The notes under the pieces are model-generated. The model had not been told where the DNA came from. It saw only the letters and a program-made list of their open reading frames with translations, and ran no database searches. The position numbers and the translations under genes were made by a program. Shown here one piece after another: positions 1 through 13,115 of a stretch of 64,000 bases of DNA (position 1 is its first letter; every line of letters begins with the position of its first letter). The stretch covers positions 66,354,850 through 66,418,849 of the forward strand of contig OY776132.1 of NCBI GenBank assembly GCA_963675135.1. The letters run 5' to 3'. The DNA is from Galeopsis tetrahit. Its lineage: Eukaryota; Streptophyta; Magnoliopsida; Lamiales; Lamiaceae.

Positions 1-1200
1 TTAAATTTTAACTTTATAAAATACGTCTTTTATCTTTCAATTTTAATCAATTTTACTTTTTTATGTTTTGAAGGGATTAGAATTGACAAATTTGATGCCA
101 CATCATCATGCCACATCACTATCTCACCTTTATATATATATATAAAAAAAATAGAGTTAATAACAACAAAAAATAAATTATCAAAAAAAAAAATATTGAA
201 AAAATTTAATAAACCGTAAAAAAAAAATCAATAAAAAAATAAGATTTAATTTTTAATTTAATTTTCTTAATTATTGATTTTTGATTGATTTGATTTTCCT
301 TTCATTTTTTAATTTTTTTTTTAAAATTGAATCATTAATTGGTATTTTTAATTTAATTATTTTATAAATTTTATTTGATTTATTTAATATTTTTAAATTT
401 TATTTGAATTTAATTGATTTTTTCATTTAAATATTTTTTAATATTTAGTTGATTTTTTAAAAAACAATTCGTATTATTGAATATTTTTAAAATTTATATA
501 TAGTTTTAATGATTTAGTTGAATTTTAAATTATATTTTTAGTTTGTATTCATTTTGTATTTGTTTTGAGGGATAAATGGTAAATAGGAAAGAATTAGGGT
601 GTGTTTAGTAATAAATTTTGTTTTTTAAATTTTAGTGTAGTGTAGTGTAGTGTGTATAACATTTGAGGTTTATATAACATTTTATTAGACGTTAGTAACC
701 TTACACAAAAAAATTATTTGCATCTACTCCAAACTAATTAATTGTTCCTCTATATATATATAAAAAATATTAAAAATTCCATCAACTTCAAAGAGTCAAA
801 CTAATTTATTTATTTGAAATATATTTATTTATTATGAATATTTGATAAAATGATGATATTATCATTAAATTTAGTTATACGTTTCAATAAATAGAGGAAA
901 ATAATGTAAGAATTACTTAGCCATTTTATATACATTTATTTTTTTATTTAAAATTATGGGGGGTGTATAGAGTATTTTTGGTGTTATTAACTCTATTTTT
1001 TTTAATATATATAAAGGAGAGATAGTGATGTAGCATATTTTAATATATGTGGCACCAAGTTTGTCAATTTTAATTCCTCCTAAACATAAAAGATTAAAAT
1101 TGATGTAAAAAATGATTAAAATTGAAATATAAATGACGTATTTTGTAAAGTTGAAACTTAAAGGATTTATTTTGGAATATCTCAAACTTAAAGGACTAAA
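1..1200. mobile_element. Long-TIR non-autonomous DNA transposon, left edge cut by window
   Basis: The first ~170 bases reappear as an imperfect inverted copy at about 982-1163. Shared landmarks include the run gttattaactctatttttt, the string gagatagtgatgt and a 'gtcaattntaat' block. Long terminal inverted repeats around a ~0.8-kb AT-rich core without coding potential suggest a non-autonomous Mutator-like element. Target duplications cannot be read because the left end lies outside the window. The minus-strand open frame at 913-1185 is low-complexity translation of the repeat, not a gene. Confidence 0.55.
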
Positions 1201-1235
1201 ATTAAAAATTTCTCCATTAAAAAAAAAGTAAGATT

Positions 1236-1422
1236 AGTAAAGTTTTGAGGGGTTCGAACCCTTTGAGGTGAAAAAACAATTTTTATGGGACAAGTTCATA
1301 CACAGTGCAAAGTTCTGATTTTAAACGGGTTCCACAAGTAGACGTGAGATTAGTCGCACGAATTAGTCGGTCCTTGATCGAATATCAAAACTTAAAAAAA
1401 AAAAAAAGTAAAATTTTAAGGG
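1236..1422 (+). mobile_element. tRNA-derived SINE (Au-like), 5'-truncated
   Basis: A polymerase III B-box-like ggttcgaacc lies at 1251-1260. It is followed by a typical SINE body with 'gattagtcgcacgaattagtcggtcc' character and an A-rich tail at 1392-1407. Near-identical 16-base stretches (agtaaagttttgaggg at 1236-1251, agtaaaattttaaggg at 1407-1422) flank it and look like an aged target duplication. The A-box half is absent, so this is a 5'-truncated copy. Related 3' portions occur near 17,180, 18,491, 35,800 and 36,850. Confidence 0.6.
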
Positions 1423-3001
1423 ATAATTTTATAAACTTTTATATATAAAATAAAAAATAAGTTAACTTGTGTATATATCTGAATTAAAGATAACGATATT
1501 TTATATAAAATTGTCTATATTATTAAGGAGTAGTTTAATGAATTAAGGACGTAAAAATTATTATAGAACACTACCAGAAGAAAAATTACAAACTATTGCT
1601 ACACAAGGAGTAAAACGGAACTGTACGTACTGCATTACTGGTACTGTATAGACAAGAAGTCATGACAACAATTTAAATTGATCAACCCAATCGTGAGCCC
1701 CTTTCGCGTTCTTCTATGATCATCCTCGTCATCCTTTGTGTGAACAGGTCTCCTTCGCAATGACTGTGACACTACAAAAAATGTGAATATTAGCGACGAC
1801 TAACTTTCCGTCACTAATAGAACAGTTTAGCACGGATTTGGTCAAACTGACCAAGTCAAAGAGATTAACAACCGTAGAAAAAAAGTTGTCTCTAGTAGCC
1901 AGGGTACGTAATAGAAACGGTTTTTATTCCTAATTGAAACAACGTCGTTCAAGCTAATTAGAGACGGAAATTGACCGTCTCAAATTAAAAATTAAATTAG
2001 CGACTTTTTTTTTTTTTTTTTATCGTCGTTAATCGACCCATGCATTTCCGGTAACGCTTCGTCTGTCGCGCTATTTCCCATCAGGGCACTGACTCACCTA
2101 GTTTCCAAGATTTTATTATTGGATATATATACATTTGTCATGCTAATATTGCTTATGTTTTTCCATGGGGCCAGGTTTAATAAACACGCGTCGTATTTGT
2201 ACGTGTTGCTTTATAATTAGTGGAAGAACAAAGCTACTTTAATGGGAATTATGAAGCATCTTAGTAAAGTTAATTACTATTGACTACTGAAAAGAAGAAG
2301 ATCGACGTGAAGTTTAAAAGTGTTCTATAATTGGGGCGGAAAGCTATATAATTTGTTAATTGTAAGCTTGATGTCATGTGCTTTTGTTTTAGTAATAAAA
2401 AAGTAAGTAAGATGGACGGTTATGCATCGATTTTTTTAAGGTTAGGAGTTTTTTTTTTTTTTTTTTTTGAGAAAAACTGATTTATGAACTTACATATATA
2501 GGAACAACAAATGAAATTCTAAATGTCACTTCACAACTATGAAAACTAAAATAGTATAAGCATTTGACATGTTTGTTTTGGGATTATGTAGGATCGATGG
2601 GGGAGATGTTGATGGATAAATTCTAGTTGGAGAAATTGGATGTATTGTGATTGTGTGTGTTTGTGTTTGTTTTGAGATTTTAAATATGATATGATGTTAT
2701 TTTACGTTTTTAAATCAATTAATTGTGTAAAATTGAGTAATGTTATATTATAATATTATGTAACTTTATGTAGTAGAATATATAGATATTTTTAAGGGTA
2801 GATCGATGTAGTTAAATGGTGAAATTTGGATGTTAAATTCTGAACTAAAACAAGACAGGAAACGTTACGTACACGTTCGGATGTATAGTCCCAAAAAAAA
2901 ACATGCCCTTATATATATGTTTGTTGTGAGTTTTAAGTGATTTTTAAAATTCTAGTAGAAAACTTTGAAATTTAGGAAATTTTAAGATTCTTGTCTTCTC
3001 T

Positions 3002-3032
<31 letters not shown>

Positions 3033-5208
3033 GGCATGTCAAATTATTATGTTACTCACTGAGTATGATTGTATAATGATGTTTTTTATTTTAAACATGA
3101 GGGTGGAAAGATTAAGGAAATGATAAAAAAAAATTGGTGGAAAAATGTTTATTTTTTTTCTTTATGAAACGAATAGAGCATGAATCCCACCAAAACCCAC
3201 CCAAGTTTTGATGGTGTGACATTATTGAATTATGATAAAAAATAAAGTGAATTATGGGTAGCCCCATGCATTAAATTAAACCGCACACGTAGGCACATCA
3301 ACCAGTTTGTCAATGGGAAAAAGCGGGTCGGAGCCTCCAGATCCATTTAGGGTCCACATTGCATTGCATGTGATTGAAAAGACACAAAATGGGACCAATT
3401 AATCATTGGAATAATAACATGATACCATTATAATTACATTCTTCCTCAAATAATGTGCTCCACTTCATTATTCACGCACCACCTTACACCATATACATTT
3501 TATCAAAAATTTAATGGATTTTAATTTAATTATATTTTATTAATTTACAAGTACATAGCATCTTATATATTGTGTGGTTAGTTTGTCTATAAGGTTTTTC
3601 ATACTCATTTTTTGATAAATATTTTTTATTTTTTATTCTTTTACTTAACTTTAATTATATTTTACATTTTTTCCATCTCCCTCTTTTTATTAATCACATC
3701 ACTTGTACTATATCTATTGTTTAATCGTTTTTTTTTTTTAATTTATGTGCCAAAAAGTAATAAGAAGTTTATAGACGGACGGATAGTGTATAAGATACAA
3801 AATCAAAACTACTGAATAGAAATAGAAGATTTGAAGCTTGCAGTACTAATTAATATTAATGTTACATGTCTGTGATTGCAATTTTCTATATATTATCATG
3901 TACTCACGTGAACGTACAATACATTTATGACTCACCTAAAAATCGAGATGAAATGATGTTTAACAATAAGTAATCCAAAAATAAAATAAAAACAATTTTT
4001 TGTTAACATTAAAATTTAATAGTTCATCATCCGTTTAACTCAAAACATTGGGTTATTTATATGTTACTAGCTATTACCTTAACATTATCAAGGCGTTGGC
4101 AACAATGCATATGTATTTGAGTACATGCAATATACACAATGAGATGAGATTATTTATTATAATGCCACCAATCAATCTATATGCCCACAAAGTGCACGCG
4201 TATAAGATAAAATTAACATTACATTGTAATTGCTAAAATCAAAATAAGAAATAAAACGTTGATTGATTGTAATAATTGAAAGAAAAAAAATTCTACATAC
4301 ATACTACTATTAAGCTAGCATGTGAGCCGTCCCATCAAAGGACATTGACAATCTCTGATTTGAAGAAAAAAAGAATGATGAATTAATATATAGAGGTGAA
4401 TTTGGAAAAGAATGAATACATGTGAGCAATTATTAGAAGAGGGAGCACTGAAAAATGGGGATACAAGTTGCCACCAAAGTATATACTGTGGGCATGTGAT
4501 CATGTCCCCTCTCTCCATGTGATTCATCTTTCATTCTTCATATACAACGTATCTCTACTAATAATTTAAATAACAAAACATTACCGTTGTTCAAAGTATT
4601 GTACTCGTATGTGAGACGAATAATATTCCATATTCATTATAAAGTTTTATAAACTATATGCGCGTAAGCCTTCACGCTCCCCTCTCGTTGTTGGCGAGTT
4701 TCTTTTTTTTTTATTCTTTTCTTTTAACCCTTTTGTATTTTTTATTATTTGATTGTGTTTATTAATGGTGGAATTCTCATCTAACAGGTTAGATTCTCTA
4801 TAAATGGGTCACTCCTTGAATAAATGAGACATTTCACATAATTAGCAAGATTCTCATATTCGTTAAAAATGGAATCAAACCTTCATTTATAAAATTAAAC
4901 GAATATAACATAAACATTGCAAATAAACCTAATATACTTTCTATGACTTTTGAAATTCAACCACTAGTTTGATAAAAATACCTCTAAATCGGGTTCACAA
5001 ATTTTTTACGATAAACTTGATAACAATATTTAAGAATATGAAATAACGTAACACTTCTTGAATTGGCATACAAAATAGAAAAGTTATTACATACAATTGA
5101 GTGCATACACATAATTGAATTTTAAGTTATTTAAATATATTTCAATTGTTTAATTAAATTTTTATTCTCTACATTATAATTAAATAAAATTTGTGTACAA
5201 ATAACACC
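1423..5208. other. Intergenic AT-rich DNA
   Basis: No gene is supported here. A CACTACAAAAAA-type start at about 1,774 is followed by 'gcgacgact/gtcact'-like sequence typical of CACTA-derived MITEs, but no matching right end was found. Long T tracts lie at about 2,450-2,470 and 3,006-3,031. Small open frames (3612-3815, 4048-4236, 4315-4527) are low-complexity and have no recognisable domain. Confidence 0.5.
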
Positions 5209-5469
5209 CACTACAAAAAAATTGGTCAAAAGGCGATAAAAATTAGCGAGTGGAGGTAAACACTCATTAATTTGCGATTGATTTGGCGACTGTCCCGTTT
5301 ACCGAGTAAATTGGCGACGGATACAATAATTATGTCGCCTTTAAATTGTCGAGGAGCATATTGGCAACTGGACCCTTCCCTCGCCTATACGGTCGCCATT
5401 TTGTTTAAAGATGGGGATTTCGTCGCCTTTCTAGGCTTCCCCTCTCCTTTTGAACAAATTTTTGTAGTG
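5209..5469. mobile_element. CACTA-type MITE, 261 bp
   Basis: The element starts CACTACAAAAAA and ends TTTTTGTAGTG. Its subterminal sequences are also inverted (ttggtcaaaaggcg near the left end, ccttttgaacaaa near the right end). A 3-bp duplication ACC flanks it (5206-5208 and 5470-5472), the size expected for the CACTA superfamily. The 68-aa frame across it is not a gene. Confidence 0.8.
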
Positions 5470-5492
5470 ACCTCTTAGCATACAAAGTATTA

Positions 5493-5739
5493 CTCCCTCC
5501 ATCCTTCACACAATTTGACATTTGTCAAAACGGTTTGTTCCTCATTTAATTTTACTTTCCTAAAAAGAAAATAAAACAACTTCTACATAAAACAAATATT
5601 TTTTTGTCTTATTCACTTGAATTGATCATTTAACCCATCAAAAACAATTTCATCACTTTAAATACCAACAAACAACAACGTTCACCTTAAAATTTGTGCA
5701 AATAGTAAATACGGTGAATTATGTGAGGAACTGAGGGAG
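5493..5739. mobile_element. Stowaway-like MITE (degenerate right end)
   Basis: The left end is CTCCCTCCATCCTTCACA, preceded by TA. The right end (tgtgaggaactgagggag) is its approximate inverse complement. The right TA is lost. The element has no coding capacity. Its end sequence matches the CTCCCTCCGT terminus common to plant Tc1/mariner MITEs. Confidence 0.6.
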
Positions 5740-6991
5740 ACGTTTTAGTGGTTTTAAGAATAATGGCCAATAAACTTAAATATTGTTAAACTCATACTTC
5801 CTCGATCCGGAAATAAACTTCACACTTTTCATTTTATCTATTTCATAATAAATTTCACACTCTTAAAATGAAAATTCCTCCATGAACTCCACCTCACAAT
5901 ATCACAATTTTACATAAAATATCATTACTTTAAAACTCACACATACATACAATTCAACTCATATATTTACTTTATAAATACAAGTTTATTAAATTATTCT
6001 TTTAATAGTTTAACCATTACTCAACTTTCGTAAAAGGTGTGTTCTACCTCATGTGAATTTCAATATTTTGTATGTTAAAGTGTACTCTTTTCATCCCGCC
6101 TAAGTAACATAATATTATATTTGTAGTGAATTGTTGAGATATAGAAATATAAAAAAAAAAAAAAAATAGAGAGAAAAGAATGAAGATAATGTATGTCAAA
6201 GAAAGAAAATGAAAAACTTGATTTGAAATGCATGTTTGGACAAGGGGATGAAAGGAGTATTACTTTACATGCTAAAGACTACCCTTTAAATAAGAAAGTT
6301 CACGTGATAACATGAACCACCATCGGCATATACATACTTTAAGTATTTTAAGTATTTTATAACCCTTTAAGTATTTTATAACACTCATCTAGTTATTTTT
6401 GCATTTCTTTACACCTTGACTATTATTTTTGACTACTAATTGGCGACGTGACAATTGACAAATAGTTTCTACTGTCATATTAATAGCGAGTTATCAGATT
6501 TAACTAAATTATCGTTAATTGAAAAAAAAGGGTATGTCATTGTATAATAAATAATTATAATTAAAACATAAAAATGTTTAATTTATTTAAAATAAAATTT
6601 ACACTACGAAACATTATTCGCGGGGAGGAATCAGATTCATATATATGCACTTATTATTTTAGCTTTCCTTATGGTTCATTCCGATGGGCCATAGACCGGA
6701 TTTTCTTTGTGTTGGGCTCAAGCGTCTTTCTGAGAAAAAAGGCCACGGATAAATGACCCCCACATATTTTGTCTTCACCCCCAACCCAATTTATATTTTG
6801 ACTCAATAAGTAAAAAGATTATACTACCCCTGTATGCTGAGTTCACCCTCCATCCATAAACAAAAAAAATAAAAACAGCTTGTTTGCATTCCTCTCACAC
6901 CCAAAATATAGTATTTCTTTGTAATTGATTATTTTTCATGTTATTATTGTTCTATTTGACCGTATTATTGCATGATTGTGTAGTTGTAATG
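5740..6991. other. Intergenic DNA, degenerate repeats
   Basis: No gene is supported. Sequence from about 5,800 to 6,260 begins 'acttcctcgatccgg' and ends 'gatgaaaggagta', which may be another decayed Stowaway-like element. A short direct repeat of 'aagtattttataac' lies at 6,340-6,390. Confidence 0.4.
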
Positions 6992-7388
6992 AATATATGT
7001 GTAGTGTATTTCGTTTCCGAGTTTTTTTTTATAAAAATCGTGTTTTGCAAAAACTCAGCACTGGTTCACCGAGTTTTGTGAGATTTTTCGGAAAAAAGTT
7101 CCACGTTTTGAATCAAAACTTGACCAACTTTTTGACGTGTTATGATTTAAAACTAAGTCAAGTTTTCCATGCTTTGATTCAAAACTCGGCAAACTAGTGC
7201 TGAATCAAAATGTGGAAAAGTTGGCTGAGTTTTGAATCATAACATGGAAAAGTTGACAGAGTTTTGATTCAAAACGTGAATTTTTTTTCCGGAAAATCTC
7301 ACAATACTCAGCGAACCAGTGCTGAGTTTTTGTAAAATGCGATTTTTGTAAAAAAAAACTCGAAAACAAAATACACTACACATATATT
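6992..7388. repeat. 397-bp fold-back (hairpin) element
   Basis: The left end aatatatgtgtagtg and right end cactacacatatatt are exact inverse complements. The inverted match continues inward for roughly 190 bases with few mismatches, so nearly the whole element can fold on itself. Both strands therefore show the same open-frame peptide start (CSVFRFRVFFYKNR on plus, a near copy on minus). The interior carries repeated 'tttgattcaaaac' blocks. It lies about 410 bp upstream of the next gene's start codon. Inference: a fold-back MITE that would give a long double-stranded RNA if read through. Confidence 0.75.
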
Positions 7389-7797
7389 GAGTAGTGAGTG
7401 CGAAATCGAACCATGAAGAGAAATCCATAAAAGGGGGTGAGATAGGAGGAAAATTAGGGTTTATGAGTAAGGATGGTAATTTTGGAAAATAAGAGGTGGG
7501 TGAACACATAATAATTGGGGGCCAGTTATCCGTGGCCCTTTCTGAGACAAAATTGAGGCCCGCCCATAATCACTAAGCCCAAACCAACTAATTTCTTTTG
7601 AAAAGGGCCCAAACCGAGTGGAATAGTCCATTTTACCCAAAAGTAATGTTCTGGAGTAGTATAAAGTGCTGACATCTAATATTGGCGCTCTCAATTTTGA
7701 AGTCTCAAACTGTCACCGCCAACAACAAAACTCACTTCGCTTCACTTTAGAGAAGAGGGAGAAATTAGTGCGGGTTTCTCTGGGGAAGAAGCCGGAA

Positions 7798-10700
7798 ATG
7801 GCCTCTGCGTACGATCCGTTGGACTTCGAGTTTGAAGATCCGATTCGAATTTCTTCTCCACCAAAGAAAAAGTAAACCCTTCTTCCCGCACTTGTTTTTT
7901 CGACACTTTTCCCTATCATCAACTTGGAGAATACGTTTTCTGTTGAGTCTCGTGGATAATAAGTACGGTGTATGTAAACAATTTTAAAAAATTTCAAACA
8001 AAAAAAAATTGTTTGATTTAGTGATTTTAACCTAATTTGCATTGTATTGCATAACTATATAATAATGTGTTCCTGGCCATATTATTGCGAATATGAGGGG
8101 TTTAACTTGTGTTTGATTTTTTCTGAACACTGATTTTGTGGCTCATGAAAATTTGGTATTTTGCGATAAGAGTAATTTTTGTTTATTTGTTACCTTTTTT
8201 ACACAAATAATCGATATGTAGAAGTCCCAACACCATGCATGCTTGTTTTGGCATAATATTGATGTGGATGATAATACAAGATATGGGAAGAAATACTTGG
8301 CATTGGCTGAACATTGGCCAAATGGCTTGAATTTGTGGCACCAGTTGCAAGGTCTCATTTTTATAGTTCCTAATCCAATTAATTTGCAATATTTTACCTA
8401 ACTAATTTGTATATAGAATGTTAGCGACGTAACTGATAATACCAATCTGTTTTGCATGAAATTTAATCCTATGTAAAGCAATGTGGTACCTAATGTCAAG
8501 AACGGCTTTAGTTGAAGTTCAGATAACTGATTGTATTTATGTAATCAATGTCATGTTTAAAGTTAAAACGTGCTGAGATATGCCTGAGTGTATTCGTATA
8601 TGCTGCTATTTAAACATAAGAAAATTCAAATTAGCTTCTTGTTAGTTGTTACTAAGGACTGGATTTCTTTGCTAGTAATAGTTATTCTCTATCGACAATC
8701 TAAAATTTCACCAGCTTTGGTATTCTTCATTGTTTAATAACTTTTTCAATCTAAATTGCAAGTAAACCCTCACGTTTCTCAACTGAAAATTTAATCTATC
8801 CTCACTGGAGGATAAAGGTTTAATATTGCATGTCTACAAGTATGTGAGTGCAGCTTGTGCAATATCTTTATGGTGATAATTTGTGATCTAGTACATCACT
8901 GCAATTGTGCTATAAATTGCCTTGAAATTTTAGGTGGATTTTGAGTCACTGTTTCATATGATTATATATGTAGGTTTCTGGTAACCCTAATTTTCTTTTC
9001 ATATGTTATAGGAAAAAACTTATTGGGTTGGATGATCTCGTGAAAGATTACGAGAATGAACAAAAGAGGCGCAATGAAAAAAAATCCAAACATAATAAGT
9101 TCAAAATGGCTTGTGATGCAGAGGATGAACTTGATGCTACAGAAGCACGACTATCAGAATGTGTTGACAGATGTCAAAAAGAGGCACGAGTTGTCTCTCT
9201 CTCTCTCTATTCATTTGAGCTCCTTTGTTTGCAGAATATTAACATACTTCATATCACTTCTAATGAAGAAATGTTTTTTTTTTATATTTTTTAAACATAG
9301 ATGAATCAAATAAATGGTGATGAAGAAATGCCCCTCTGGGGAATTGAGGTTTTTGGGGAGCAGGTGCTATTTATTTTTTAGGAATTCATTTACCTTTTCA
9401 GAAATTTAGCCTAGTGTTTAATTTATATTTGCACCTTTTTGTGTAAAATTCAGGAGAAGTTGGTTCAGCAAGAATATCCAGAGCTGAAAGATGTTACTCT
9501 CCTGCAGTCATTCATGAAGAACAAGATCAATTCACTGGTTGAGCTAAATATTGAGAAAGGTTTTCAGTTAAAGCTTCTTTTGTTTTTCTGCCATCTAGAT
9601 TATTTTGTAGAGCACAGTCGTCAGTCGGGCTATTCCGAATAGAACTGGCAATAAAAGACATGTGGAATATTCTAGCTATCCAATTGTATTCTACTAAAAA
9701 TAAGTAAAGTACACATATCTCTTCTCTTTGAATCAATTTTGAATGACGAAATTCCTAAGCAATGTGGTTAAGTGCTAAAAATGGATTCTATCTGATTTTT
9801 TTTCTCTGTCTCCCAAATATGGAATCCTTTTCTTTTTTCTCAAATTAATAGGATTTCCTGAGTATGTCAGTATCAGGTTATCAGCCTTTCATTTTGCTCT
9901 ACCTTAGTACATTGCCTGAGTGCTAAAAAATGGATTCTATCTGTGTTTTGTCTCCGTCTCTCAATTCTCAAATACAGCATCCTTTTCTTTTTTCACAAAT
10001 TAATATGATCTCCTGAGTATGTCAGTATCAGGTTATCAGCCTTTTCATTTTGTTCTACTTTAGTACATTGCCTGAGTTTATATATATACCATGATTTTTA
10101 ATTTTACTTTTATTTTCAATTAAATTTTTTTTAACTCAGTAGTCCATCTATCATGATATTGCAGCAGAAGAGTTTCTTGAAGGATTGTTGGCGGATGGAT
10201 GGTTGCCGCACCTTGTACATGCTTCTGGTTGTTTTGAAGAACCCATTGCAAAATGGACTTTTAACTCAAGTGAGTTCGATGCCATGTAAAATTATCCCCG
10301 GATAGTCTTCATTTCTGCTATGCTCTTTTCTTATGATTTTCCAGTGTTATATTCATCAAAGGTGTGGTTGATGGAAGCTGCCTGTGAGTTTTGGTGTGCT
10401 GTTCTTTCAATCAGAGATGAGGTTGATTTTCTTTTTCCTAGGTTTATTATATCTATATTCATGAAAATGAAATACCATCTCTTACAATTTTTATACTTTA
10501 GGTTTTATTTACCTTTTATGATGTATATAGCAGGCTGATTCTTCTAGCATCAAAATTGACTGGTTACCAGCATATTCAGATCTAAAAAGAGCTCTCAAAG
10601 CATATGGTTTTCTTCTGGATTCAAGTTCTAAGTTTCCATGGGATACTAATATGGTTTCTGCTTCTGGTAAGCATCTGAATACGTTTTCCTACAATTAAAT

Positions 10701-13115
10701 GAAGCTCAACAAGTGTATGAAGTTCATGTAAAATACCTTATGAGACCTTGACATCTTGAGCTTTTGCTCTAAAATCGTTATCATAATCCAAGTTTTTCCT
10801 CTCCTTTTGCTTTTCTCATACTTGAGGCTTTTTGTCAGTTGTATTCATGACTGAAAAGATGCTAATTATTACATGCTTGATGTCTGATAATCGCTGCCGT
10901 TGTATAATTTCATTTTTGAATGCCCTTCACAACTGCTTGCTTCTGTCTTAGATTCTGTTACAGCAGGACCACCGCAAAACATTCGATCTTGGATAAAATG
11001 TGTTGGTTTTTGTTGCAAAACAAGGTATGTATATAATGTTAAAGCTCCGCAGCCTGCTTTCTGCGTTAACTCTACGTTTATGTGATACCATCTGATTATT
11101 TTTCATACACCACTTGAAGCCAAGTAATTTACAATTTGAGTTAATGAAACATTGCTGCACAGCACTCAATAGTTGTTAATTTCATAAGTTATTTGTGTGA
11201 CGGGAGTACTAAGACATCATTGTCTACCTGTTATTTATTATTATTACTATTTTTTTTTGCAGGGATGGAAATATAATCATCTCAACTCAAGAAGCAGAAG
11301 AATTGCTGGTTATAATAATTTCTCTCTTTTTAGATCGTCAACTGCTAGGGTTGTCTATGATATTGCATGAGGCATTGCTCTCAGTTATAAATTTCTTCAG
11401 TGATGATGAATGGCTTGAGAGCTGTGAGAATATAGCAAGATCTCTCGCTGCCAGGTTATTGACTGTTACTCTGCAGTTATATTATTAATTAGGATTTCAG
11501 TTTTTGCTTCTCAATAGTCTTTTCATCATGTACATCATCATATACTTCTCCTGGGAAGCAAAAGTGAAAACCTTAGGTCAGGCAATGGTTACTCTAAATG
11601 TTCAATTAGATCTTTTATTTATTTAACCTATTTGCTCTTCTTTTGAGAACCATCAGATCCTATATTCTATCAGGTCAGTAATTCGTAATGTGCAATAGGA
11701 GTGGCCAGAGGAATCTTATCACTGTAGTGTTAATAAATCTAGTGAATTTATGTTATTTACTTATGTATCCATTTTTTTTGTAATCCTTGATGACAAACTC
11801 GGTGACAATATCTGTTACCAATCAAGTTTGCATCTGCTTTTATTTCTGCTTCTATTTTGTAATTGGGTTTACTAGGGTCTTTTTAATTAATAACTGCCCA
11901 TGGACTTTATTACTCGGTGGCCTTAGGTTAGGGTTTAAGTTTTGAGTCTTATTTATTGCATTGTTTTTCGTCTTTAGGTCATCTAGGGAGATCATTCGGC
12001 TATAAGTTGGGCATGATATCATCCTCAGGAAAACTTGGTTCTTTTTGGTTTTACGTGATTAATATTAATTGTTCTAGTTTACTTTTATTCTTGCACCATT
12101 GACTCTATCAATATCAGTCACTTCCATGTAAAGTGTCTACTAGAGCATACAAGTTTATGTTAGGATACAAGTTGTAGAATATTTATGTTTGAAGTTGTGG
12201 AATACACGTTTGAAGTGCTGCTTCATATTTATGTTTTAGAGCATGATAAGGGATATTTAGAGATGCTCTCCATTGAAACAAATCATCTACATGTTGGAGG
12301 GTTCCTTGGATTTATTTAATGTATCTGCATTCTGCAGTCTTCTTCTCTGAGTTGATACTTATATTTTAGTGATGTTTTCAATGAAGATTGCCTTGCAACA
12401 TTAATTGTTTGAGAGTGGTGGAGACTATTGTGGGAGTCGATGGCCGTAGTAAGCAGCTTAGAAGTACAGTGGCATTCCAATTTCTGGCTACAAGTTTGAA
12501 TAAAAAGGTAACTCTTATGCTTTTATCAATTCTAGTTTAATCTCTGGAAATGAGCTTCTAATCCTTAATTATATAAAGAGATGTGTATTGCCTCGTGAAG
12601 TAACTGTTTGACTCTAACAATATCCTTAGCATTTATTGCAAGTTGTTCAGCAGTGGTGGTATTTCTTTTAATATTTTGCTGTAGAGGAGTAGAGAAGATG
12701 GTATAACAATACTTCCAAACTACGTGACTTATTTGCAGGTCTGTGATGCAGAGGAAATCCTAAGATCGCTAATTTCAATAAATTTGAAAGACAAGAAGTG
12801 CGATCTTCTCAAAATGTATATATACTTGAACCTGGCAGAAAATTGGATACTCTTTGACACCATATTAAATGATAAAGCAGTAATATATGAGTTATGGGGC
12901 TCTTGTCTTCGGAATTGCTCTTCTGCCATAACCATCACGGATTTGAGGTCTTTTGCTTCAAATGTAAGCATCAAATTCATCTCTCTTTCCTCAAAATAGG
13001 TTCTAGCTGTGATTCTAATTAAAGGCAAACCACATAATAATTTTCCTGAATTTTTCCATCTCTGCAGGTCCGCAGTAAAGCTTCATATCTTCTTCAAAGC
13101 AGCACAAGCAAGTGA
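7798..13115 (+). CDS. 12-exon gene, 463-aa plant nuclear protein, possible SMC5/6-associated (ASAP1/NSE5-like) factor
   Basis: Reading GT-AG junctions that keep frame gives coding exons 7798-7871, 9012-9189, 9301-9363, 9454-9559, 10168-10269, 10345-10421, 10534-10666, 10952-11024, 11263-11454, 12387-12507, 12739-12963 and 13068-13115 (stop TGA). They sum to 1,392 nt, 463 residues. The start MASAYDPLDFEFEDP is preceded by a purine-rich leader. Residues 20-85 form a lysine-rich basic segment (PPKKKKKL) followed by a charged helix (DYENEQKRRNEKKSKH), suggesting nuclear location and a coiled coil. The remainder looks alpha-helical: WLPHLVHASGCFEEP, then FWCAVLSIRDE, then WLESCENIARSLAAR. No enzyme motif is visible. 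The layout resembles a single-copy plant family that I tentatively link to the SNI1-associated SMC5/6 subunit; this name is from memory and unverified. The junction at 12387 is the least certain. Two acceptors (10164/10167 and 10530/10533) are NAGNAG pairs. Confidence 0.72.
9772..10077 (+). repeat. Tandem duplication of ~148 bp within an intron
   Basis: Two adjacent copies (about 9772-9919 and 9920-10077) each begin gtgctaaaa(a)atggattc. Each contains gagtatgtcagtatcagg and ends attgcctga. They differ by scattered substitutions and small indels, so the duplication is not recent. It sits in the intron between exons 4 and 5 of the surrounding gene and leaves the splice sites untouched. Confidence 0.8.

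Noticed and set aside
1251..1260. Possible tRNA gene (exact B-box)
   Set aside because: There is no acceptor stem, A-box or cloverleaf; the context and A-tail identify a SINE.
7713..8042. 109-codon minus-strand frame over the first exon of the 12-exon gene
   Set aside because: It is antisense to a supported exon and runs into the intron; no recognisable protein features.
9772..10077. Possible CRISPR-like or satellite array
   Set aside because: Only two diverged 148-bp copies without spacers, inside an intron; a simple tandem duplication.
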